From Bacteroidales bacterium (GTDB taxonomy: Bacteria > Bacteroidota > Bacteroidia > Bacteroidales > UBA12170): a DNA stretch of 55,616 nt. Shown here piece by piece: positions 33,932 through 41,190 of this stretch (within the stretch, counting starts at the first letter, position 1; every line of letters starts with the position of its first letter). The notes beneath the pieces are model-generated. The model had not been told where the DNA came from. It saw only the letters and a list, made by a program, of their open reading frames with translations, and made no database searches. The position numbers were made by a program, and so were the translations under genes. The stretch spans positions 1-55,616 of the forward strand of contig JAGGUP010000075.1 of the NCBI GenBank assembly GCA_021158405.1, written 5' to 3'.

Positions 33932-35452
33932 ATGGCTTTACTCAATTCTGTAATTAGTTGGATAATGAAAAAGCGGATGCATCAAATCGAGTTATTTATT
34001 AAATATCCGCATGATGTTCAACAAGAATGGTTTAAAACTTTGTTATATAGGGCAAATGATACGGAATGGGGAAGGCAATATGATTATAAAAGCATACAGA
34101 CTGTTGAGCAATATCGCGAACGTGTTCCTATCTCCAATTATGAAGATTTAAAACCTTTTATCGATCGAACGCGTGCTGGAGAACAAAATATTTTGTGGCC
34201 GACAGATATAAAATGGTATGCCAAATCGAGTGGAACTACTGCCGGTAAAAGCAAATTCATACCGGTTAGTAAACATGCGATAGAAGAATGCCATTTTAAA
34301 GGAGGAAAAGACTTACTTTCCTTGTATATCAATAGTCATCCTGAATCCTTGATATTTGACGGTAAAAGTATTGCCATGGGTGGGAGTAATAGGATTATCG
34401 AAGTGAATAATGAGGCTTACTATGAAGGTGATTTATCTGCCATTCTTATTCAAAATTTGCCTTTTTGGGTTGAAATGAATAGAGAGCCAAATTTAGCTGT
34501 CGCTTTGATGGAGGAGTGGGAAGAAAAGATAGAAAAAATGGGTCAAATTACTATGCAGCTTGATGTTACAACTTTGGCGGGAGTGCCTTCCTGGATCATG
34601 GTCTTGATTAAAAAAGTAATGGAACTGAGTGGAGAAGAAAATATTAAAAAGGTTTGGCCCAATTTTGAAGTGTTTTTTTGGGGAGGTGTTAACTTCGAAC
34701 CTTACCGTAAGCAATTCAATCAACTTTTTGGTAATGAACCCGTAAATTTTTGGCAAACCTATAATGCGTCCGAAGGTTTCTTTGGAATTCAGGATAGAAA
34801 AGGTGCGGATGATTTGTTACTCATGCTCGATTATGGTGTTTTTTATGAGTTTATGCCTATGGATCAGCTTAATAAAGAAACACCCAAAACTATCGGACTT
34901 AATGAGGTTAAACTGGATGTAAATTATGCTTTAATTATCAGTACAAATGCTGGTTTATGGCGATATAAAATTGGCGATACAATTGTTTTTACTTCATTAG
35001 ATCCTTTTAGAATCAAAGTGAGTGGTAGAACGAAGAATTTTATTAATGCAGTAGGCGAAGAGGTGATAATGGATAATGCTGACAAAGCAATCGCTATTGC
35101 GTGTGAAAAATGTAAGGCAAGCGTAAATGAATATACAGCAGGGCCGGTTTATTCTTTGAGCAGCAATAGTGCTTGTCATGAATGGATTTTTGAATTTGAA
35201 AAAGAGCCCTCCAATCTTGCCGTCTTTGCAGATTCATTAGACAATGCATTAAAATCGCTCAACTCTGATTATGAGGCAAAACGATATAGAAATATGATTC
35301 TCAATGAGCCTTTGATTCATGTGGCTCCTCAAGGCACTTTTTATAAGTGGCTGAAAATGAATAATAAACTGGGTGGTCAACACAAGGTACCTCGCTTAGT
35401 GAATGGGAGGAAATATTTGAATGAAATCCTTGAAGTAATGAAAGGGAAATAA
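33932..35452 (+). CDS. GH3-family acyl-adenylating protein
   Basis: A protein of about 506 aa in the GH3 auxin-responsive promoter family, an acyl-adenylate/amide-forming enzyme fold. The ATP loop KSSGTTAGKSKFIPVS is near residues 95-110. YNASEGFFGIQ (about 275-285) matches the adenylate-binding region, and YKIGDTIVF and the later GRTKNFINAVGEEV mark the C-terminal lid. Bacterial substrates are unknown; a carboxylic acid to amino acid linkage is the family reaction in plants. I choose ATG 33932 (MALLNSVI), because the longer frame spans the promoter box. Gene is alone on the plus strand. Confidence 0.82.
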   Translation: MALLNSVISWIMKKRMHQIELFIKYPHDVQQEWFKTLLYRANDTEWGRQYDYKSIQTVEQYRERVPISNYEDLKPFIDRTRAGEQNILWPTDIKWYAKSSGTTAGKSKFIPVSKHAIEECHFKGGKDLLSLYINSHPESLIFDGKSIAMGGSNRIIEVNNEAYYEGDLSAILIQNLPFWVEMNREPNLAVALMEEWEEKIEKMGQITMQLDVTTLAGVPSWIMVLIKKVMELSGEENIKKVWPNFEVFFWGGVNFEPYRKQFNQLFGNEPVNFWQTYNASEGFFGIQDRKGADDLLLMLDYGVFYEFMPMDQLNKETPKTIGLNEVKLDVNYALIISTNAGLWRYKIGDTIVFTSLDPFRIKVSGRTKNFINAVGEEVIMDNADKAIAIACEKCKASVNEYTAGPVYSLSSNSACHEWIFEFEKEPSNLAVFADSLDNALKSLNSDYEAKRYRNMILNEPLIHVAPQGTFYKWLKMNNKLGGQHKVPRLVNGRKYLNEILEVMKGK

Positions 35453-35588
35453 AAGTACAACGCCCAATTTTGAGGAAATTCTAAAAAATATTAACAATGT
35501 CAAATGCTTGCGTTTGCCTAAAATTCAATGGATTGTAAACGGATTTGTTTATCAGATGAAGATTTAGTTAATAGAATCTGTTTTTGAT

Positions 35589-35621
35589 GTTGAAATCAAA
35601 TAAATTTATCATTTACCTTTG
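35589..35621 (+). promoter_or_regulatory. Promoter of the dNK-kdsB unit
   Basis: GTTG at 35589-35592 and TACCTTTG at 35614-35621 are separated by 21 bases, a good fit to the Bacteroidota TTTG/TAnnTTTG pattern. Transcription would begin near 35628, giving a leader of roughly 108 bases before ATG 35736. Confidence 0.55.
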
Positions 35622-35685
35622 CTAGGTTTTCGGGCAAAATTCTTTGCCGAGATATATAAATAGGAACACATTACTCAATTTTTTA

Positions 35686-35703
35686 TGGAGAAATATTTCT
35701 CCA
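35686..35703. promoter_or_regulatory. 18-base palindrome in the dNK leader
   Basis: TGGAGAAATATTTCTCCA is a perfect palindrome at 35686-35703, 32 bases before the deoxynucleoside kinase ATG and inside its likely leader. It is followed by eight A residues. It could be an operator or an RNA hairpin; it is not a terminator for any plus gene, since T residues do not follow. Confidence 0.5.
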
Positions 35704-35735
35704 AAAAAAATTAAAAAACATAAAATAGACGAATT

Positions 35736-36350
35736 ATGCATATTGCTATCGCAGGGAATATTGGATCAGGAAAAACTACGCTTACAGGACTGTTAGCCAA
35801 ACAAATGGGCTGGAAAGCTTTGTACGAAAGTGTGGATGATAATCCGTATTTAGACAGTTTTTATGAAGACATGAAGCGCTGGTCGTTCAATCTTCAGGTC
35901 TATTTTTTAAATAGTCGCTTCCGACAAGTGGTGGATATTCGCAAAAGCGATAAAACTATTATACAGGATAGAACCATTTACGAAGATTCCTATATTTTCG
36001 CACCCAATTTGCATGCGATGAATCTAATGACTACGCGCGATTTCAATAATTATTTATCGCTTTTTGAGCTGATGAGTTCTTTTATCCAGCCCCCTGATTT
36101 GCTTATCTATTTGCGTGCAAGTGTTCCCACTTTAGTGAATCAAATTCAAAAAAGAGGTCGCGATTATGAAGAAACTATCCGCATTGATTATCTCAAGAAA
36201 TTAAATGAAAGATATGAAGAATGGATTAGCTCCTATAATATTGGGAAACTATTAATTGTGGATGTTGACAATACTGATTTTACAGAGAATCCACAAGATT
36301 TGGGTGATGTTATCGAAAAGATAAATGCCGAAATTCACGGTTTGTTTTAA
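35736..36350 (+). CDS. Deoxynucleoside kinase
   Basis: A 204 aa cytoplasmic salvage enzyme that phosphorylates deoxynucleosides. P-loop GNIGSGKTT is at residues 7-15. Catalytic Glu lies in YESVDDNPY, the DR motif is in QDRTIYEDSYIF (about 83-94), and the lid region has the QIQKRGRDYE basic stretch (about 126-138). It matches the dNK family (dCK/dGK-like) found in Bacteroidota. Base specificity cannot be read. kdsB follows after 20 bases. Confidence 0.92.
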   Translation: MHIAIAGNIGSGKTTLTGLLAKQMGWKALYESVDDNPYLDSFYEDMKRWSFNLQVYFLNSRFRQVVDIRKSDKTIIQDRTIYEDSYIFAPNLHAMNLMTTRDFNNYLSLFELMSSFIQPPDLLIYLRASVPTLVNQIQKRGRDYEETIRIDYLKKLNERYEEWISSYNIGKLLIVDVDNTDFTENPQDLGDVIEKINAEIHGLF

Positions 36351-36370
36351 GTCTATTTTAAGTTGATATT

Positions 36371-37117
36371 ATGCGATTTTTAGGAATTATTCCTGCACGT
36401 TATGAATCTAGTCGTTTTCCCGGAAAACCGCTAGCTGTAATTCAGGGGAAGTCGATGATACAGCGTGTTTACGAGCAAGCTTCCAAGGCAAAATCTTTAG
36501 AAGGCGTTATTGTAGCTACTGATGATAAACGTATTTTTGATCATGTTAAAGGTTTTGGTGGTGAGGTTGTAATGACAGATCCTACACAGCCTTCCGGTAC
36601 GGATCGATGTAATGAAGTAGTGCGGAAACTTCAAAATAAAGAGCAGAAGTATGATGTGATTGTCAATATTCAAGGAGACGAACCTTTTATCAATCCTGTT
36701 CAAATAGATCAGCTTACAGAAGCTTTTAGTTTGGAGGAAACGGAAATAGCAACACTAATAAAACCAATTAAAGATATTGAGCTGCTTAATAATCCCAATG
36801 TGGTGAAAGTAGTCCGCCAAAAGAATGGAAAAGCGCTTTATTTTAGTAGATATGCCATTCCTTATTTTCGGGAGAAAAAGACCGATGAAATTTTTAAAAA
36901 AGCAGATTATTATAAGCATTTAGGAATCTATGCTTATAGAACAAATATTTTGAATCAGATTTGCGCCTTGCCGAAAAGTAAATTAGAAGAAGCTGAATCC
37001 TTGGAACAGCTGAGGTGGCTGGAAAATGGGTTTAGTATTCAAACGAAAATAACCAAGTTCGAGTCCTTGGCTGTTGACACACCAGAAGATTTATTAAAAC
37101 TTACCAACATTTCTTGA
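36371..37117 (+). CDS. kdsB: 3-deoxy-manno-octulosonate cytidylyltransferase
   Basis: A 248 aa cytoplasmic enzyme activating Kdo with CTP for lipopolysaccharide core assembly. The signature IIPARYESSRFPGKPLA is at residues 6-22; VATDDKRIF, SGTDRCNE and IQGDEPFI follow, and the C-terminal HLGIYAYR and EAESLEQLRWLENG segments are family hallmarks. Length matches E. coli KdsB (248 aa). It follows the deoxynucleoside kinase, likely as one unit. Confidence 0.97.
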   Translation: MRFLGIIPARYESSRFPGKPLAVIQGKSMIQRVYEQASKAKSLEGVIVATDDKRIFDHVKGFGGEVVMTDPTQPSGTDRCNEVVRKLQNKEQKYDVIVNIQGDEPFINPVQIDQLTEAFSLEETEIATLIKPIKDIELLNNPNVVKVVRQKNGKALYFSRYAIPYFREKKTDEIFKKADYYKHLGIYAYRTNILNQICALPKSKLEEAESLEQLRWLENGFSIQTKITKFESLAVDTPEDLLKLTNIS

Positions 37118-37162
37118 TTTATTCTGTATTCCGCGTTACATTTGATTTTTTTAAAGTTTACG

Positions 37163-38212
37163 ATGGATATTGCTGCACATATAGGTAAGTTGGTTCTAGA
37201 GCACGAATGTGTTATTATTCCCGAATTAGGCGGTTTCCTCACCAATTATAATACTGCTGAAATTAAGCCGCAGCAACATCATATTCTGCCACCTTCACGC
37301 ACTTTAGTCTTTAATTCTCAACTAAATACCAACGATGGTTTGCTGGCAAATTATTTAGCAAACCAATTGGATATTTCTTATAAAACAAGCTTACTTCTTC
37401 TCGAAGTATTTGTTAATTATTGCCAGCGAGATCTTGCCGAAGGAAAACAAATTGCGTTTGGCAATTTGGGAATGCTGGATATGAACACGAACAATAAATT
37501 GGAATTTCATCCGAATACAAGCATTAATTATAATGAAGATGCTTTTGGGTTAAAAGCAATACCATTAAAATCTATTGAGCGCAAGCCCGATTTTAGTTTA
37601 CAAGCGCCCCTAATGAAAAAGCTTGTTAAACCGCCTAAAACGAAAGTGATTAAATTGAATGGTTTAGCATTGAGAAAAATTGCAGCAGTAATTATTCCTC
37701 TTGGGATATTAATAAGCGCTGTATTTTATTTTCCATCTGCACATAATAACTTGCAACAAACTTCATTGTTTTCATTTTTAGACAGTTCAAAATCTGCTCT
37801 TCCTTCTGCTGATAAAGATGTTAACCTTGGTGAATTAAAAGTTCAGCAAGCAGAGGATAACTCATCTCAAGAGATTACTGAAATTGATAATTCTATTCCA
37901 TCGGAAATGGATGAAAGTATTGCTATTGAAACAAATGGAAATGAGTTTATCGTTAAAGAATCTAAAGTTGAACTTCCTAAAGGACAATTTCATATCATTT
38001 GTGGATCTTTTATTGAAAAGGAGAGAGCAGAAGTTTTGGTGGATCGTTTGAAAGCAGAAGGTTTTAAGGCATTTATAGCCGGTCAAAGTAAATTGGGAAC
38101 CTATCGTGTTAGTATGCTTTCATTTACAAATGCTCAAGATGCAACTCGACAAATTAATTGGGTAAGACATCAGGGATATGATAGAGCCTGGATTTTGAAT
38201 AAAATTTTATAA
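37163..38212 (+). CDS. HU-like (CCDC81-type) and SPOR-domain membrane protein
   Basis: A protein of about 349 aa. The N-terminal half has two HU/CCDC81-like modules (MDIAAHIGKLVLEHECVI, then a TLLLLEVFVNYCQRDLAEGKQIAF-like helix-strand unit). One transmembrane helix (about 176-192, AAVIIPLGILISAVFYF) follows. A Ser/Glu-rich linker leads to a C-terminal SPOR domain (about 270-349, FHIICGSFIEKERAEVL, GTYRVSMLSF) that binds denuded septal peptidoglycan. The topology places the DNA-binding-like module in the cytoplasm and SPOR in the periplasm. ATG 37163 (MDIAAH) is chosen over 37142 because the family begins there. Confidence 0.85.
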   Translation: MDIAAHIGKLVLEHECVIIPELGGFLTNYNTAEIKPQQHHILPPSRTLVFNSQLNTNDGLLANYLANQLDISYKTSLLLLEVFVNYCQRDLAEGKQIAFGNLGMLDMNTNNKLEFHPNTSINYNEDAFGLKAIPLKSIERKPDFSLQAPLMKKLVKPPKTKVIKLNGLALRKIAAVIIPLGILISAVFYFPSAHNNLQQTSLFSFLDSSKSALPSADKDVNLGELKVQQAEDNSSQEITEIDNSIPSEMDESIAIETNGNEFIVKESKVELPKGQFHIICGSFIEKERAEVLVDRLKAEGFKAFIAGQSKLGTYRVSMLSFTNAQDATRQINWVRHQGYDRAWILNKIL

Positions 38213-38276
38213 ATAGTCGCTAATTTTTTCGTATCAATTCTATAATTCTTAAATTCGTGCCCATAGAAATTTAATT

Positions 38277-39632
38277 ATGGCATTAGATCGAAGAGAATTT
38301 ATTAGGAATTCCACTATTGCGGGATTGGGTTTGGCCTTCTTACCTAAAATTGGTTTTGCAAACTCTGTAAAACAAACCTTGAATATTGGCTTTATCGGAA
38401 TGGGACTTCGAGGCGAAGAGCATTTGAAAAACGCTCTTTTTCGTTCTGATATCCAAGTAATTGCTATTTGCGATATTGATCCCAATCGACTCAAAGTGGG
38501 TAGGGAGATGATAGAGGAAAAGGGAAAATCTCCTGCATTAGAGTTTGGTAAAGACGATTATGATTATCGTAATTTATTGAAATTAAAGGAGATTGATGCA
38601 GTTATTATTGCTACTCCTTGGCTGTGGCATACCCCAATGAGTGTAGATGCGATGAAAGCCGGAAAATATACAGGCGTTGAAGTTTCAGCTGCAATGACTA
38701 TGGAAGAATGTTGGGATTTGGTAAATACGCATGAAGCAACAGGTTCCCATTTAATGATACTCGAAAATGTAAACTATCGACGAGACGTTATGGCTGTCTT
38801 AAATATGGTTCGTCAAAATGTTTTTGGTGAGTTATTACATATGCGTTGTGGTTATCAGCACGATTTGCGTGAAGTTAAATTTAACGATGGAATCCATGCT
38901 TATGGTCATGGTGTCGAATTTGGCGAAAAGGGATTTAGCGAAGCTCGCTGGCGAACACAGCATAGTTTGAAAAGGAATGCAGATATTTATCCAACTCACG
39001 GCCTTGGTCCGGTGGCAACTTATGTAAATGTGAATCGTGGAAATCGTTTTATTTCACTTACTTCTCATGCAACAAAATCGAGAGGTCTGCACAAGCATAT
39101 TGTTGATGTTGGAGGCGAGGATCATCCAAATGCCGGTCTAAAATGGAAGCTGGGTGATATTGTAACCACAACGATAGATACTGCAAATGGCGAAACTATA
39201 ATTGTTACACACGACACCAATTCTCCACGACCTTATTCTTTAGGATTTAGAGTGCAAGGAACGAATGGAATATGGGAAGTAGATGGCAATAGAATCTATA
39301 TTGAGGGGGAAGCAAATAAGCCACATCGTTGGGATGATGCCACGGCTTGGTTGGAAAAATACGATCATCCACTTTGGAAAAGATTTGCCTCAGAAGCAGA
39401 AGGAGCAGGTCATGGCGGTATGGATTTCTTCGTAATGAATGCCTTTGTAGAATCTGCCAAAAGACAAATTGCTCCTCCTTTGGATGCTTATGATGCGGCG
39501 GCATGGAGTTCTATAACTCCACTTTCGGAAGCTTCGATAGCAGGAGGAGGACAAGTCCAATATTTTCCGGATTTTACACGAGGAAAATGGATAAAGCGAA
39601 AGCCTTATAATTGGATGAAGGATATATACTAA
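38277..39632 (+). CDS. GH109-type Gfo/Idh/MocA oxidoreductase (alpha-N-acetylgalactosaminidase-like)
   Basis: A 451 aa exported enzyme. The N-terminus has a twin-arginine-like signal (LDRREFIRNSTIAGLGLAF) ending near FAN. The Rossmann domain has NIGFIGMGLRGEEHL (about 37-51). ATPWLWHTPMS, GKYTGVEVSAAMTMEECW and ENVNYRRDV, GYQHDLRE and THGLGPVA match the GH109 family, which uses NAD in a redox-assisted hydrolysis of N-acetylgalactosamine-terminated glycans. The substrate is inferred only from family. It overlaps the following convergent gene by four bases. Confidence 0.88.
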   Translation: MALDRREFIRNSTIAGLGLAFLPKIGFANSVKQTLNIGFIGMGLRGEEHLKNALFRSDIQVIAICDIDPNRLKVGREMIEEKGKSPALEFGKDDYDYRNLLKLKEIDAVIIATPWLWHTPMSVDAMKAGKYTGVEVSAAMTMEECWDLVNTHEATGSHLMILENVNYRRDVMAVLNMVRQNVFGELLHMRCGYQHDLREVKFNDGIHAYGHGVEFGEKGFSEARWRTQHSLKRNADIYPTHGLGPVATYVNVNRGNRFISLTSHATKSRGLHKHIVDVGGEDHPNAGLKWKLGDIVTTTIDTANGETIIVTHDTNSPRPYSLGFRVQGTNGIWEVDGNRIYIEGEANKPHRWDDATAWLEKYDHPLWKRFASEAEGAGHGGMDFFVMNAFVESAKRQIAPPLDAYDAAAWSSITPLSEASIAGGGQVQYFPDFTRGKWIKRKPYNWMKDIY

Positions 39633-40540
39633 GTTTTAATCCTATTGATCTTTAATCCCTTGATCAAAACTCCCAATTTATAAAAATCGAATAACCAAAG
39701 GTTTACATAACCTTGTCTAAACATATATTTTAAAAGTGGCCGGAGAAAGTAAAATTTCATTCCAAACCACCAGATTAATCGTAAAGCCTTCATTCGATAA
39801 TAAAAACGCAGAATAGCAATATCGCTAATAAATTCTTTGTCGAAATCCACATAATTTAAAATAGAAATTAAATTATGAATTCCTTTTTCGGTTTTCCCTA
39901 AAAATTCAATATTGGATTCAATATCACCATTTAGAACTGGGTTTTCGATATGTTTAATGGCAAATCCTTTTTTCTTTAATTGATAACCAAATAAAGTGTC
40001 TTCATGCCCATATTCATTGAGCCTTTCATCAAATTTTATTTCGGAAAGAATTTGCTTGCTAATCAAGAAATTATTCGTCATAAAAGATTTTGATGGATAA
40101 AGATTTCGAATATTGGAAGGTTTGCTTTCTCTATGCATTCCATATTTCCAGTGTAAAATCTTATTTCTTTCCGGCTTTTTGGGATCGTAAATTCTTCCAC
40201 CACAGATAATGGGATTGGGGGTTTTTTTTATCGAATCAATATAGTTGGATAAGAAATCGTCTAAAACTATTTGAGAGTCACAATCAAGAAAAAGTAGATT
40301 TTCGTAGCGTGCATATTGAAGGAAAAGATTACGTATGCTAGCTCTTCCAATGTTTTTTTCAAGCTCAATATAGGTATGCTTTTTACACAAAGATTTATTG
40401 AGCCGTTTAAATTCAATTGATGAACAATCATCAATAAGCACAAGCTCAACAGGAATATCTGCTCTTGATAATTGCTTGGTTAACTCAGCAAGCAATGGCG
40501 AAATATTAAAATTATAAATCGGAATACAAACCGAAATCAT
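39629..40540 (-). CDS. Family 2 glycosyltransferase
   Basis: A 303 aa GT-A glycosyltransferase. The N-terminus reads as a nucleotide-sugar site (MISVCIPIYNF), then VLIDDCSS (about 36-43), NIGRASIRN, and the metal-binding DXD-like LFLDCDSQI near residue 92. NEYGHEDTLFGYQLKKKG matches the acceptor-binding ED motif of such enzymes. The sugar and acceptor are not identifiable; envelope or surface glycan synthesis is likely. The 3' end overlaps the GH109 gene by four bases in convergent orientation. The secreted 174 aa gene lies six bases upstream. Confidence 0.9.
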   Translation of the reverse strand: MISVCIPIYNFNISPLLAELTKQLSRADIPVELVLIDDCSSIEFKRLNKSLCKKHTYIELEKNIGRASIRNLFLQYARYENLLFLDCDSQIVLDDFLSNYIDSIKKTPNPIICGGRIYDPKKPERNKILHWKYGMHRESKPSNIRNLYPSKSFMTNNFLISKQILSEIKFDERLNEYGHEDTLFGYQLKKKGFAIKHIENPVLNGDIESNIEFLGKTEKGIHNLISILNYVDFDKEFISDIAILRFYYRMKALRLIWWFGMKFYFLRPLLKYMFRQGYVNLWLFDFYKLGVLIKGLKINRIKT

Positions 40541-40546
40541 ATTTAT

Positions 40547-41071
40547 CTAATAAGCCATTACTCTAACAGTAGGCACTTCTCCTTCAGGAACTCTAATATT
40601 AAGTGTTTTGCTCAAGGAAGAACCAGACACAAACTGAGAGCCTATAACTACAGATTTGGTGTAATGATTATAGGGGTCTTCATCTTTTTTAATAGGCGGG
40701 CACTTTTTGCATTTATAAGGAACCTTTATATACAAAGGTTTTGGATAAAAACGTGCACTGGTTGCTGACATCGCTTTCCCTGTGGCATTAGTAAACTGAA
40801 AATAAGCGATTGCATCTTCTGCAGCTTTGATATAAGTTTCTCTTCCTTGATTAAAAACTTTAAGGAAATCGGCTCCGTGATTGGTTACGCTGGCTGTAAG
40901 TTTATACAAATCAGCTCCTTTTTTGTTTCCTTTTTTAACGGTAGTAAAACTAAGCAATAAGCCGTTTACTTCTACGTCTTCTCCTGCTTTCAAGTCAACA
41001 AACGACTGACTAAAAAGTGGACTAATAAAAATACATAGAATTAAAACTAATACTGTTGTGTGTTTTTTCAT
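40547..41071 (-). CDS. Secreted protein of unknown function
   Basis: A 174 aa protein I do not recognise. It has a clear signal peptide (MKKHTTVLVLILCIFISPLFSQ, cleaved near residue 21-22). The mature part is beta-rich, with a CKKC pair near residue 130 followed by PPIKKDEDPY, which could be a disulfide or metal site. No membrane helix after the signal. It sits directly before the glycosyltransferase gene (six bases), with a candidate -7 box upstream. An envelope role is plausible but unproven. Confidence 0.6.
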   Translation of the reverse strand: MKKHTTVLVLILCIFISPLFSQSFVDLKAGEDVEVNGLLLSFTTVKKGNKKGADLYKLTASVTNHGADFLKVFNQGRETYIKAAEDAIAYFQFTNATGKAMSATSARFYPKPLYIKVPYKCKKCPPIKKDEDPYNHYTKSVVIGSQFVSGSSLSKTLNIRVPEGEVPTVRVMAY

Positions 41072-41105
41072 TTGCTATTTGTTTTTAATTATGCTTGAAT
41101 CGAAT

Positions 41106-41113
41106 CAAAAGTA
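41106..41113 (-). promoter_or_regulatory. Candidate -7 box of the secreted 174 aa gene
   Basis: On the minus strand TACTTTTG, 34 bases before ATG 41071. Confidence 0.35.
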
Positions 41114-41190
41114 CAATTGTTTTTTATACTTTAGCAGTGAAAACTTAAAACCATTAAAATTAACCTTTATAAACCAAAACCCAAATAACT

